64,000 nucleotides of DNA from Rhytidiadelphus loreus. Its lineage: Eukaryota > Streptophyta > Bryopsida > Hypnales > Hylocomiaceae. Below the pieces are notes generated by a model. That model saw nothing but the letters and a program-made list of their open reading frames with translations, ran no database searches and was not told the origin of the DNA. The stretch lies in assembly GCA_947034895.1 (NCBI GenBank), contig OX344763.1:436501-500500 (forward strand). The letters are read 5' to 3'. The position numbers and the translations under genes are program-made. Of this stretch, positions 1 through 12,010 are shown piece after piece. Numbering within the stretch: position 1 is the first letter of the stretch; each line of letters begins with the position of its first letter.

Positions 1-785
1 ACAAAAGAATAAAGGAACTAGAATTTTTAAATACCCGTTTCTAGGAGTTAAAAAGTCAAAGCTCCGTCGTGCGGGAGCAACCCTAGGAAATAACTGACAA
101 ATTAAAGTTTAAGTACCCGTTTCTAGGTTTCAAAGTCAAAGCTCCGCCGTGTGGGAGCAACCCCATGAAATAACAAACAAATTAAAGTTTCAAGTACCTG
201 TTTCCAGATTTCAAAGTCAAAGCTCCACCATGTGGGAGCAACCCCAGGAAATAACAGTATCCAAGGATCCAAAATGGTATTTTGAAGACTTGATTTTTAA
301 AAGAGGTACACATGACAGTGTTTAACCGAACATTAAAAACTAATTCCCAAAATTCCAAACAAAGTTCTAAGTTTAATCACTAAAGAAGGTACACATGATA
401 GTGTTTAACCGAACATTAGCAATTATTCAAACCAAACATCCGTTATGCAACGAGTTTTGGCACGTGGTGATGCTCAAAACCTTTTGGCAAGGTCTAGCCT
501 TGCCGCTTTAAAGTTTTAAGTTCACAAACTATTATCAATTTGTACAAATAGTTGGTTAGTACCCAAAAGAACAAGAAAATCAATTTAGAGTTTGGGAACT
601 ACTCCCACAACTTTCAAAATATCAAAGTTTTGGGGCTTGAAGCCTCCAACTTCAAGAAACAAGTTAGTTAACTCAAACAACATTAGAGTTAAGGGATTTC
701 TTCCTCCTAAATTCTTGAAAAGCAAAGTTTTGGGGCTTGAAGCCTCCAAATTCAAACAAGAAAAGAAAAGAAAGCTTTGAAGGGG
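1..785 (-). repeat. Dispersed repeat R1, inverted copy with 80-bp tandem subrepeats
   Basis: This stretch is a reverse-orientation copy of sequence seen again at about 2550-3260 and 6384-7060. About three tandem subunits of roughly 80 bp lie at 40-260; each contains a core reading GCTCC-N6-TGCGGGAGCAACCC or a close variant. Further right the block holds the CGGTTAAACACTGTCATGTG segment and the phrase GGGGCTTGAAGCCTCCAA twice, all of which return in the other copies. The arrangement suggests terminal or subterminal parts of transposable elements that have rearranged here. No reading frame of interest is present. Confidence 0.75.
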
Positions 786-1869
786 CCCTCCGGACCTATG
801 TGAGCCCTCAAGTTGGCACTTGGAACTCTGAACTTATTTTTCGTGATTTTTAGTTAATTTTTAAGTGAAAAATAAGAAAAAACATATAAAAATACAATTA
901 TTGTGGGTTTTGGTAGAAGTCCCTACCAAAGAGGTGTGTAATGGCCTTAAATGCGTGAAACACGTAAGACGTTACATTTTCACTAATTTTAGGTCTTATT
1001 AGTATAAATAAGTAGTTAAGTCAATAATTCCGAGCGATGTGAGAATTTGAGAGTTAACCAGTTCTAGTATCTTGTTCATGTAGTACAACAGCTATAAGTA
1101 TACATGTAACAAACTGGTTAAAAGTTAGAGTCTAGTCCGAGTCAGTCCAAATCAAATTCGAAAGAGTTAGATTTATTGTTTGCAGGTAATTTTGAGAAAT
1201 ACAATCATTCACAGACCAAGATGGAGGAAATGATGATTGGAACATACAGAGAGGTTCTTTTCTAGGTCAAAGCATGCCAGGAGGTCAAATAGAAGCCCGA
1301 TCATCCAAGATTCCCCAGTATCAAGAATAATTTCCCCCCCGGGTGAAAATTATTAAAGAATTGCTAAAAATAGCATTCTTATTGGAGATTTGGTTTTGCC
1401 CTTAGTTGATGGACATCTTGTAGAAGATTGCCCAAAAGTTTCGGGATTTTACAAAACTCCACGATGACTCCATGGGAAGTCAACCGCTTAAAATTGCATT
1501 TGTAAATTCCTAGAAATTACCAATGTTGCGGTAAAATCTCACTAAAAATTAGGATAGTGTTTTGTGTGCCAATAAAGAGCCCTGTCAAGTTTGAAGACAT
1601 TCCGACATTCCCAAGTACCAAAATCAGGACCGACAGCGAATTTTACAAGAATTTACAACTTGGCGGCGAGTTGACCGGCAAACCAGGAGCTAGCGGTGTC
1701 CGAACGGAGCGTTTCAAGGGTCAATTCTTACTCCCACGAATATTCTAAACCACCCAGGACCGACAGTTTCATCAAAAGACGCAAACTCCAAAAGTTAGCT
1801 TTTTAACTTTTGTTCTGAGTTATCATAACTCAAATTTGCGCTTTAAAACAGCTGGAGAGGTAGGGGTAA
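786..1869. other. Intergenic, no gene seen
   Basis: AT-rich sequence with only short chance frames. A 63-codon frame at 1557-1748 shows no recognisable domain. I see no RNA gene and no clear repeat of the other blocks here. Confidence 0.5.
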
Positions 1870-2510
1870 GGGGTCCTTTAGGCTAATTGGGGTCTTCTGA
1901 ATGCGATGGCGCAGTTTGTTTTCAGTTTCGAGTTGTCTCTCAAAAGATAAAGAGGGTCAGCCCTTAGTTTGACTTTTAAAAGGTAATTTTGGATTAATCT
2001 AGGTTGATTTTACAAATATCTCTTGTAAAATCGAAGATTGAATTTGCCCAAGATACTTGTCTTGCATAAGAAGCCATCTTTTGGACTAAAGAAAACCAAT
2101 TTAGAACTAATCCTAGATTAAAACACAAAATATCTTGGTTAATTAGGTAGGTTTTCAAAATATCTTTGGGAAAATCAAATATTTGATTTGGGAAAAGATT
2201 CTAAGGCCATTTAGGGCCTAGAAGGAACTCGCTTGAGAACCTTCCTTCCCATTAAACAAAGATTATTTTGAAAATACGTTTAGGTAGTTTAGCAAAATAT
2301 CTAGATTGAAAGTAAAGATAATTTTACGAACAACTTACCGGGGGGGCCGGGAGCGAGTATATAAGGCCCTTCCTCGAGGTTGTTTGTGGCCCTCATTTCT
2401 TTGTTTCATTCTTGTTGTTGCTCTTGTTGTGCTACCGACACTTGTTGGAGCACTTTTTAAGCCAAGTTTTGGCTCTTTTCTTCTATTTTCTTCTATTCTC
2501 TTGTACTTTG
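1870..2510 (+). repeat. Repeat R2, inverted partner of 5760-6383
   Basis: Most of this block returns in reverse complement at 5760-6383. The shared part includes the GACCCTCT-type segment, a long AT-rich part around TTAATCTAGGTTGATTTTAC, a TATA-containing segment and the stretch after it that ends near CTTGTACTTTGAAGG. The two copies are diverged but alignable by eye. They could be leaders or terminal regions of a non-autonomous element. Confidence 0.7.
2358..2364 (+). promoter_or_regulatory. TATA box inside repeat R2
   Basis: TATATAA lies in a GC-richer context (GCGAG before it, GGCCC after it). The same box is preserved in the inverted copy at 5892-5898 on the minus strand. Preservation in both copies suggests a transposon promoter, but no coding frame of note follows. 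Confidence 0.4.
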
Positions 2511-2549
2511 AAGGTCCGGAGGGCCCCATCAAAGCTTTGTTTTCTTTAC

Positions 2550-3260
2550 TTGTTTGAATTTGGAGGCTTCAAGCTCCAAAACTTTGCTTTCAAGAGTTTA
2601 GGTAGAGGGAATCCCCTAACTCTAGTGTTGTTTGTGTTAACTAACTTATTTCTTGAATTTGGAGGCTTCAAGCCCCAAAACTTTGACATTTTGGGAGTTG
2701 TGGGAGTAGTTTCCAAACTCTACTTTGATTTTGTTGTTCTTTTGATACTAACCAACTATTTGTGCGAATTGATACTAGTCTGTGAACTTAAAACTTTAAA
2801 GCGGCAAAGCTAGACTTTGCCAAAAGGTTTTGAGCATCACCACGTGCCAAAACTCGTTGTATAACGGGTGTTTGGTTTGAATGATTGCTAATGTTCGGTT
2901 AAACATTGTTATGTGTACCTCCTTTAGTGATTAAACTAGACCTTTGTTTGGAATTTTGGGAATTAGTTTTTAATGTTCGGTTAAACACTGTCATGTGTAC
3001 CTCCTTTAAGAATTAAGTTTTCAAAATACTAGTTTGGAACCTTGGATATTGCTAATTTCCTGGGGTTGCTCCCGCATAGCGGAGCCTTGACTTTGAAACC
3101 TGGAAACGGGTACTTGAAACTTTGATTTGTCCATTAATTCCTGGGGTTGCTCCCGCACGGCAGAGCTTTGACTTTGAAACCTGGAAACGGGTACTTGAAA
3201 CTTTGATTTGTCCATTAATTCCTGGGGTTGCTCCCGCACGGCGGAGCTTTGACTTTAAAA
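2550..3260 (+). repeat. Repeat R1, forward copy with 81-bp tandem units
   Basis: Forward copy of the block at 1-785. It ends in an 81-bp tandem repeat with units starting at 3059, 3140 and 3221 (CCTGGGGTTGCTCCCGCA...). Because 81 is a multiple of three, an open frame runs through the array on the minus strand at 3021-3239 with a repeated peptide. I read this as a by-product of the repeat and not as a gene. Confidence 0.8.
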
Positions 3261-4525
3261 TCTAAAACACTTCTTGGGAAAAGTGAGGAATTTAAAGTGT
3301 TGGATACCTTTGAGTGACCATTAGAAAATTATTGGTTGTACATTTCATCAAAATTATTAAGAATTGGAAGGTTCTTTTAGTTAATTTAAAAGAATTCACT
3401 CCAAAAAAACTATTAGAATCAAATTAACCTTTTACTTAAGGGAGGGATTTTTGTACTCTTAATTAATTAAAAGTTAGTTAGTTTGGTTTTTAAGGGAAAC
3501 CAATCAAAAAATCAGTTATCCCTTAACCTTTGTCAATTTCAGAATTGAGGGTTTAAAACCTCAAATTGCAGCCTTGTAGTTGAGATTCTCAAGGCAGTCG
3601 CAGCAGTCGTCGCAGGCAGTCGCCGCAAGCAGTTGCAGCCAGTCGCAGCAGGACCAGTCGGGAGTTCTGTGGGCTTTGGGGTCTGTGGGTTTCGGGAGTC
3701 TCTTGCAGACTCACAGTCAATGCAGTTGGGAAACAAAGGGTCTAAGAGAGGAATTCTTACTTGGGAATTAAGGAGAATAATCACTCATAAAACAAACCTA
3801 AGCCTAGGCGGTTGTTGCCACGCACAAAAAATTTTATTTTTGGGAGAAAAATCAAACACCAAGAATTTGCTTTAAACACATGAGTATTCTAAACCACCAT
3901 AGCTCCCCATCAACAACAATACAACAAAAACAACAAGTGAAGGAAGGAGAAGGATTATAAGAAGTTAGCCAAGGAGAACGAAGGATCAAGGTGAGAATCT
4001 TCCTAATTAATTTGATTGATTATTTTATTGTTTTCATTGGCATTTTACTATTGAAGTTGGAATTGTTTGGATTGTTTTTATTCTTTTTACTATTCATTTG
4101 GATTGTCGTTCATCCTTTTATTCCTTTTCCTATTCATTGATAGATTTGTTTTAGATTATTTAAGATTATTTTATTAGAATACTATTCATTCGGTTGGTTT
4201 TAGTTATTAATTAGGATTCCAAAGCCAAATTAGTTGTTTGTTTGTAGTTTGGGGATTTGTTTTATTAGGCCTAATAAGCCAAAACAATAAAAACAAACAA
4301 CAACTAATATCTTGGAATATTTAACAAAATAACTATTAAAAATTTGGCAATCGAATAAAACTACTATTCATTGAAAACTTGGGAAAATTGAATTAAATTT
4401 ATCATTTAATTTATTTTCCTAAAATCAAAGGATTAGTTTTAAATTGCGAAAACTAACAAACTTGGACTTTTTAGATAGGTTTAGAAACAATAATACTAAG
4501 ATTTCTTTCAAATTCATGAAAGACA
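3261..4525. other. Intergenic, with a short CAG-rich stretch
   Basis: AT-rich sequence. A stretch at about 3590-3655 is built of CAGTCGCAGCAGTC-like motifs, a short imperfect triplet-like repeat. No gene could be supported. Confidence 0.5.
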
Positions 4526-5782
4526 ATGGAGAATTTCGAGGAGACAATTATGATGGTGTTTTGCGATGACGGGACGATCGACATTCTTGATACCGAGGTA
4601 TGATTTCAAAATTTATCTTTTGTCTTTTCTTTTGCTTTCATTCTTTAAAAATTTAGATTAGAAAATTAAAACTAACAAAATTAACCATTAAGAATCCAAT
4701 AGCTAGTAGAATTCAAATTGTTAGAAAACCTTTGAAAATTTAACTAAAATCGTAAAGGTAATAATTAGATTAACTTTGAATTAATTTGGAAAACGAAATA
4801 GTAATCTCATCCAAAAGAATCTCAAAAGGAATCTAATTTAATTTAGGAACTTAGGGAATATTAGAATAATTAGGGGAAGTCAAAACCTAATTTATCTACT
4901 TATTCTCTTGAAAATTATTAAAGGAACGAATTCCATCCAACCCAGGGGAATTTTCATCCATTTAAAAGTTTTCACCTAAAAGTTCTAAATTCTTACTTTT
5001 TATCTTAACAAGAAGTTAATTAATCACTTTACTCATAAAAACCATAAAACCCTAAAAAATCACTAAAATTAGAATAATAACTTAGAATTAGGATTAATTA
5101 AAGAACAATTAGGAATATTCTTCAGGCACGACTAGGGAATCTTTTGAAAACATAATCTTTTAAAGAATCTTTTGAAGATTCTAAATCCACCTTTTACTTT
5201 TTAAATTACTTTAATTTGGAAAGATTAAAGGGTGGATGAAGTTTTGACCTAATTTTGGATGAAAAATCTTAAAATAGGTCAAAATTAGGTTTTCTCTAAA
5301 AATTCCATTAGATAACTTAATTAACCTTTCAACCCTGAAATTTAGATTTATTTCACATTAATTCGCTATTTTTAGTTGACGGATGAAGTTTATAGGATAG
5401 AATTAGGTACGAATTTCATCCACACATAACTTTCATTAAGAATATCAGAATCCAACTTGCTTTACCATTTTGGAAAGGGAAAATTGTATTCTTTGATTTA
5501 GTTTAGGTAAAATTTTAGTTTAGCTAGAAGTTTAAATCACAATTAACTAACCTTTAACAACCTTTATTTCTTAACTATTAGAGTGTTTTGAAGTACTTAA
5601 ATTAGGTAAAAATCAACATAACAAAGTGTCCATTGCTTGGAAGGCCAAAGAACACTACGTTTACATTTCACCTTTACAATTTGCTAACTTATGCCGCTAG
5701 AATCTGTGTGCAACTTTCTGACTTAAAGGTGGAGTTAGAAACACTCACAACCTTCAAAGTACAAGAGAATAGAAGAAAATAG
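4526..5782 (+). CDS. Two-exon gene-like module of unknown function, copy A
   Basis: I do not recognise this. Exon 1 (4526-4597) encodes 24 residues starting MENFEETIMMVFCDDG and ends GAG before a GTATGA donor. Exon 2 starts at 5627 after ACAAAG and reads CPLLGRPKNTTF in phase with exon 1, running to TAG at 5780-5782. The intron is about 1.03 kb. A diverged copy with the same exon boundaries lies at 8387-9624, and most differences in exon 1 leave the protein similar, which argues for past coding selection. In this copy the sequence changes abruptly after codons for ETLT in exon 2, where repeat R2 begins, so the 3' end looks truncated by a rearrangement. It could be an exon pair of a transposable element or of a decayed gene. 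Confidence 0.4.
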
Positions 5783-6383
5783 CCAAAACTTGGCTTAAAA
5801 AGTACTCTCATAAGTGTCGATAGCACGACAAGAGCAACAACAAAAATGAAACAAGAGAATGAGGGTCACAAACAACCTCAAGGAAGGGTCTTATATACTC
5901 GCTCCCGGCCCTCCAGGTAAATTGTTCGTAATTATTTTCTTACTTTCAATCTAGATATTTTGCTAAACTACCTAAACACATTTTCTTAATAATTTTTGTT
6001 TAATGGGAAGGAAGGTTCTCAAGCGAGTTCCTTCTAGGCCCTAAATGGCCTTAGAATCTTTTCCCAAATCAAATATTAGATTTTCCAAAGATATTTTGAA
6101 AACCTACCTAATTAACCGAGATATTTTGTATTTTAATCTAAAGTTAGTTCTAAATTGTCTTTCTTTAGTCCAAAATATGGCTTCTTACGCAAGACAAGTA
6201 TCTTGAGCAAATCCAATCTTCAATTTTACAAAAGATATTTACAAAATCAACCTAGATTAATCCAAAATTACCTTTTAAAAGTCAAACTAAGGGCTGACCC
6301 TCTCTATCTTTTGAAGGACAATTCAAAATTGAAAACAAACTGCACCATCGCATTCAGAAGACCCCAATTAGTCTTAGGGACCC
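5760..6383 (-). repeat. Repeat R2, inverted copy
   Basis: Reverse complement of 1870-2510, including a minus-strand TATATAA at 5892-5898. It abuts copy A of the two-exon module on its left and a forward copy of R1 on its right, which marks two rearrangement breakpoints. Confidence 0.7.
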
Positions 6384-7060
6384 TGTGAGAGTTGTGGGAG
6401 TAGTTTCCAAACTCTAAATTGATTTTCTTGTTCTTTTGGGTACTAACCAACTATTTGTACAAATTGATAACAGTTTGTGAACTTAAAACTTTAAAGCGGC
6501 AAGGCTAGACCTTGCCAAAAGGTTTTGAGCATCACCACGTGCCAAAACTCGTTACATAACGGATGTTTGGTTTGAATAATTGCTAATGTTCGGTTAAACA
6601 CTATCATGTGTACCTTCTTTAGTGATTAAACTTAGAACTTTATTTGGAATTTTGGGAATTAGTTTTTAATGTTCGGTTAAACACTGTCATGTGTACCTCT
6701 TTTAAAAATCAAGTCTTCAAAATACCAGTTTGGATCCTTGGATATTGTTATTTCCTGGGGTTGCTCCCACATGGTGGAGCTTTGACTTTGAAACCTGGAA
6801 ACGGGTACTTGAAACTTTAATTTGTTTGTTATTTCATGGGGTTGCTCCCACACGGCGGAGCTTTGACTTTGAAACCTGGAAACGGGTACTTGAACTTTAA
6901 TTTGTCAGTTATTTCCTGGGGTTGCTCTCGCACGGCGGAGCTTTGACTTTGAAACCTGGAAACGGGTACTTGAAACTTAAATTTGTTTGTAATTTCTTGG
7001 GGTTGCTCTTGTACAGCGGAGCTTTGACTTTTAAATCCTGGAAACGGGTGTTTAAAAATT
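6384..7060 (+). repeat. Repeat R1, second forward copy with 81-bp tandem units
   Basis: Close to 2690-3260. Tandem units begin at 6754, 6835, 6915 and 6996, giving four copies of about 81 bp. The shared motif TGTTCGGTTAAACACTGTCA and the unit core match the copies at 1-785 and 2550-3260. Confidence 0.8.
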
Positions 7061-8386
7061 CTAAACCCTTAATCCATTCGTGTTGCCTGAGGTAGCCCCC
7101 CCATGGCAAAGCTTTGGCTTTTAGAGTTAAAATTTACCTTTAAAAGACCATTTAAACTTGGATTTACCCCCGCAAGGCAAAGCTTTGACTTAAACAATAA
7201 GAATCAATGGAATAATATTCTTTTGAAACTTGTTTAAAGTCTAGGATTCCTTGAATTATTTCTCTTTCGCTTGTGCAAGTTGTGGAGGTATTTGGCCTCT
7301 CAAACTTTTCATTTGTTTCTTTATTAGATTGTTAGTTTTTATCTTCATTTTGGAAATTTACAACAAATTAAGTCAACATAGTTGTTTGTTGTGTCTTTTA
7401 TTTCCATTGAAGCCATAAAGAATTATTTGTCATATTGTTGTTTTATTTTCTTTGCTAGTTATTATTTCTAAATCGTGTGGGACTTTTGGAATAACCAAAA
7501 TCAGGTCGTAAGGAAGGTTCAAACCTGCCCGAAAGGAACTGGACCAATCCAAAAGAAATCAGTTCGGAAGGAACCAGAACGGGGTCGGGACTAGAGCTGA
7601 CGGGGTCGGGGCCAAGATTGACGGGGTCGGGGCCAAGATTGACGGGGTCGGGAAGACAAACGGAGCCGGCAGCAGCCAACCGGGGTGCAACACGTGGCGA
7701 GAAGACGAACAAAAAAAGGATGACGGGGAGCGGGGGTCTTGAGTAGGGGTCTCCACCAACCCGGCAGCGATACGTGGCGGCACCAGCAAGTGAGTTTGGA
7801 AAATGAGCAGCTGGCTTAGAGTTGGAAAATGAGTAGTGGTCCAGAGAGTTGGAAAACGAGTAGTGGTCCAGAATTTGGAAACGATCAGTGAGTAGAGTTT
7901 TAAGAAAAAATACCGATCCAGCATCTGTAATCAGAGGTTAGGATTGAGAAGTTGATAATTTAAATACTCTAATCAACAAGGTCTATTTGAAAAAAACATA
8001 CATACGGGCTTGACATCTAAGCAATAAATCTATTTCCTATTCATTTAGTTGTTTGGTAGTTATTAATTAGGATTCCAATTGTATTAGTTGGCCAAAATTT
8101 GTTGTTTAGAGTTTTGTTTTATTAGGCTAATAAGCCAAATAGATAAAAACAAAAAACCACTAATATCTTTGGAATATTAAACTAAAAACTATTAAACGAT
8201 TGGTAAAACTTAAGAATAATATCACTATTCATTAGAATTAGAGAATTTAAATGAATTAATTAATTTATAAGAAAAAATTTAAAACAAAATTATCATTTTA
8301 AACTAACAAAATTGGACTTTTTAGATAGGTTTTGGAACAACCATTAATCAAAAACTCACTAGAATTTTGCGAATTCATGAAAGATA
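7061..8386. other. Intergenic, no gene seen
   Basis: Apart from the 21-bp tandem repeat, this is AT-rich sequence. The part from about 8030 is a diverged copy of 4180-4525, which forms the 5' flank of the two-exon module. Confidence 0.5.
7599..7655. repeat. 21-bp tandem repeat
   Basis: Units starting at 7599, 7620 and 7641 read GACGGGGTCGGGGCCAAGATT. It sits in a GC-richer patch (about 7480-7800) between AT-rich flanks. Open frames through the patch are low-complexity and not convincing. Confidence 0.8.
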
Positions 8387-9624
8387 ATGGAGGACTTCGT
8401 GTATACAATCATGATGGTATTTTGCGATGACGGATCCACCGACATTCTCGATACCGAGGTATGATTTTCAAAACTTGTCTTTTGTCTTTTCTTTTGCTTT
8501 CATTCTTTAAAAATTAGATTAGAAAACTAAAACTAACAAAATTAACAATTAGGAATCCGATAGTTAGTTAGAATTTAAAAATCGTTAGAAAACCTTTAAA
8601 AATTTAACTAAAATCACGAAAGTAATAATTAGATTAACTTTGAATTAATTTGGAAAACGAAATAGTAATTTCATCCAAAAGAATCTCAAAAGGAATCTAA
8701 TGTGAATTAGGAATCTAGGGAATGTTAGAATAATTGGAGAAATTAAACCCTAATTTATCCTTTTAATTCTACATAAAACTTATTGAAAGAACGAATTCCA
8801 TTCAACTAAGGGGAATTTTCATTTATTCATAAGTTTTTACGTAGAAGTCCAAAATTCTTACTTTTTACCTTAATAGGAAGATAATTTATCACTTTACCCA
8901 TAAAAACCATAAAACCCTAAAAGAATCATTAAATTTAGAATAATAACTTAGAATTAGGATTAATTAAAGAACAAATAGGAATATTCTCAAGGCACGACTA
9001 AGGAATCTTTTGAAACCATAATCTTTTAGAGAATCTTTTGAAGATTCCAAATCCACCTTTTACTTTTAAAATTACTTTAATTTGGAAGGACAAAAGTGTG
9101 GATGAAGATTTGACCTAAATTTGGATGAAAATTCCTAAAATAGGTCAAAATTAGGTTTTCTCCTAAAATTCCATTAGTTAACTTAATTAACCTTTCAACC
9201 CTGAAATTTAGATTTATTTCACATTATTTTGCTATTTTTAGTTGACGGATGAAGTTTTTAGGATAGAATTAGGGACAAATTTCATCCATCAATATCTTTT
9301 AGTAGGAACATCAGAATTCAACTTGCTTTACCATTCTGGAAAGGGCAAAGTGCATTCTACACATTAGCTTAGATAGAATTTTACATTATATTAGTTTTTA
9401 CTTACTCATCAAGGTCTTGAACCTTTTAACTTTTAGATTGCTTTGAAGCAGATAGAATTCAATTATAACCATAACAAACAAAGTGTCCATTGCTTGGAAG
9501 GCCAAAGAACACTACGTTTACATTTCACCCCTACAATTTACTAACTTATGCCACTAGAACCTGTGTGCAACTTTCTGACTTAAGGGTGGAGTTAGAAACA
9601 CTCACAGTTGGGCGTAAGTGGTAG
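8387..9624 (+). CDS. Two-exon gene-like module of unknown function, copy B
   Basis: Diverged paralogue of the module at 4526-5782. Exon 1 (8387-8458) encodes 24 residues ending in ILDTE before GTATGA. Exon 2 begins at 9484 with CPLLGRPKNTTF and can be read to a TAG at 9622-9624, or may splice onward at a GTAAGT donor whose GT is at 9614. Flanks and the intron are also alignable to copy A, so a segment of more than 1.5 kb was duplicated. The conserved frame in both short exons supports past coding use, but the family is unknown to me. A related PLLGR-coding stretch occurs at about 10422 and 22228 in other contexts. Confidence 0.4.
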
Positions 9625-10852
9625 TTAGCTTGCATTTTGACTTCTTAGGTAAGTAGATGACAACCCAACTACTTCCATTCAATGGGGCACGAAGGTTGAG
9701 GTAAAAGAAAAGGAAGAGGAAAACAAACTTCGAGGCAAAGAATACGAATCTCTTAGGTTATAAAGATAAAAGAATACTTTGGCCAACAAGTGGGCTTATC
9801 TTTACAACTCGCAATGGTAGAAAGGGGGGACTTGAACAATTTGATGATGGATCTTCATGCCAAGGTAAGATCCTAACTCTCCTCCCTTCATGCTAATCCA
9901 CTAGGGGCCAAAACCGTAGTTAGGCCGAGAGCTAGGTGTCATAGGACGGAAGTCAGGTCAAATTTGAGTAGATCTTGAGAGGTTTCCAAAAACATAAGAC
10001 AAGAAGGAATCAAAGTTAGGACGCCCGAGATATCAATGGATGAAGTTTAGAGCCCAAAATGGATGAAACCTAGGAGTTCTCATTCATCCAAGTCTAAATT
10101 TAGGACTTAGATAGATTAGAGGAAGCCAGATCTATAGGCCAAATCTCACCTTCATTTGGAATTAGGAGCTCACAAAAAATTATGGATGAATTTGGATGGC
10201 CACCAAGCCAAAACTTCATCTGCTCATAGCGGTTTGTTGGAGAGTCCTAATTGAGTGAATCTTAGGTTTTTAGAAATGGCATGAGAAGAGCTCCTGCCTT
10301 AGAACAATAGAATAGACCTTAGAAGTAGGAAACCTAGAACCATAACATAGTGTGATAGTTAACTTAAGAGCCATCTAGAACTGCAATTGTAGAGACCATT
10401 TTAGGAAGTTAGCAAAAGATCCATTGCTTGGAAGGCACAATGGATTGACGCTTAGACACCTGTTAGGATAGAAACCTATCATAGGATTAGAACCTGGTTG
10501 TGTTCGCCAATTTACCAAGGGTGGGTAAATAAGCGCCCATACAAGGCAAAGAGAATTTTCAAAATAAATAGGCTAATAAGGAAGATGAAGCTTGACGAGA
10601 AATGCTTGTTTATTTACTTATTTAGTTTGACACAAATGAAACAAGATTTCATTGCAAAGGAAGAAAGAAACAACCATCAGCCACATGAAGCATGACTGGA
10701 ACAAACTTAAGAGAGGAAAAAGAAAAAGAAAAAAGAAAAAAAGGACTCAGCCACGGTCAGCTAGGGAGGGACCAAGTCGCAGCAAAGTACAACCAAGAGC
10801 CAAGGCACAGTGCGGTAGGCGGGACGGGACGACCATGGAAGCCAATAAAAGT
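9625..10852. other. Degenerate gene-like sequence, no firm gene
   Basis: A short possible exon at 9814-9864 (ATG to AAG, 17 codons) is followed by a consensus-like GTAAGA donor. At about 10422 the phrase CCATTGCTTGGAAGG recurs in a frame reading PLLGRHNG, similar to exon 2 of the upstream modules. The relation suggests further decayed paralogues. An A/G-rich stretch lies at about 10712-10745. Confidence 0.35.
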
Positions 10853-11600
10853 TCAAAGAGGTTCGAAGACGAATTCTGCGTTGGGGCCTGCAGGCAACCA
10901 GTGGGGTTGACTCCCGTTCATCAAGGCAAAGATTCCATGCTTGCACTTGCGATTAATGAAGTTCATCAAGAACTTGCGCTGAAGATCCGAGGATCTTTTC
11001 TTTTTCTTGGTGACTTCGGCCCATTCAAGTCTTCCGTAGTCGATGAGGCCTATCCAAATGTGTTGTAGAAGTCTCTCTTCAGTCCAAACTTGTTCGTTGA
11101 AGACTCGATCGTTTTGTTGTATCCAAAGTGTCCAAGGAATAGTAGTGAGCAGTTTAAGCCAAATCCGTTTTACAGGGTTGAATTTCTTGGGGATGCTTAT
11201 TGAGAAGATGCCATGTTGCCTGGTAAGCGGGCGTCGTGGTCCTCTTGCTTCTTTCCCTACCAAGAGGGCATTGAGAATATGTATTGCCCATTGCTAGGCT
11301 TTGTAAGCAGCAGGGCATTTCCAAAACCTGTGCAGGATTATCTCCTCTATCTTTCTTGGGCATATAGGGCAGTTCGTATCTATGGTGTCGTCAATTATGC
11401 CCCTCCAATGATTCACAACAACCGCCTTCTGCCATACGAGCCAGAGGAGGCATGCTTCTTTCCTCTTCTTATCTTTTGGCCAAACAGATTTCCATTGCAA
11501 TCTGAATTCGCCCAACAAGAGACTTGTCAATTTCGGCTCGACGGGGTTGGGGACAACATGCTTTCTACTAAGTATGCACCATGTCGGAATCCATAATAGC
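10853..11600 (-). pseudogene. LINE (non-LTR retrotransposon) reverse-transcriptase C-terminal remnant
   Basis: Minus-strand frames at 11530-11294 and 11263-10853 together resemble the zinc-binding C-terminal region found after plant LINE reverse transcriptases (the zf-RVT type). Visible marks are WKSVWPKDKK, a CPICPRKIEE segment followed by HRFWKC (CxxC then H and C), and then IPWTLWIQQNDRVFN. The two parts are in different frames, so at least one frameshift is present. The polymerase and endonuclease parts are absent, so this is a dead fragment. The assignment rests on motif recognition only. Confidence 0.7.
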
Positions 11601-11896
11601 TTAGTACGGACCTTAATAGTCTAAGAAAAATTAAAATAGATCAAATTTGAAAAAAATTAGTTTAGGCATAGACTAGCGGAAATAAATAAATACTTAGAAT
11701 TAGTTTAGACTTCGTTCCGGAACCAGTACGGAAGCATGACGGAACTTGACATCCGAGCGGACAGATTCAGGAGCCGGAACACAGGAACCCGGAATGCAGG
11801 CATTAAATTCAGTAGCTTGCGGCGGTAGACTAGGGATACGTTACGGCGTTCCATAGCCTGCGTTCCCGTTACAGTGAACGTTGGGCATAGGATTTC

Positions 11897-11904
11897 TATA
11901 TAAA
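11897..11904 (+). promoter_or_regulatory. TATA box of the 12011-13912 ORF
   Basis: TATATAAA lies about 110 bp upstream of the start codon, followed by a pyrimidine-rich stretch (TTCCTCCTCATTTCTCGCCC) suited to a transcription start at about 11925-11935. The leader would be about 80 nt. Confidence 0.6.
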
Positions 11905-12010
11905 CCTAGTTCCTCCTCATTTCTCGCCCTCTTTCAGTTGCTCCGCATCTGGCTGATAGTGAGAGAAAGTGTGGTGAGTTAGGGTTACCGCGATAGGAGA
12001 GGTGAGACGG

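Noticed and set aside
3021..3239. Minus-strand frame with repeated SKFQVPVSRFQSQ peptide
   Set aside because: It is the translation of the 81-bp tandem repeat, not a gene.
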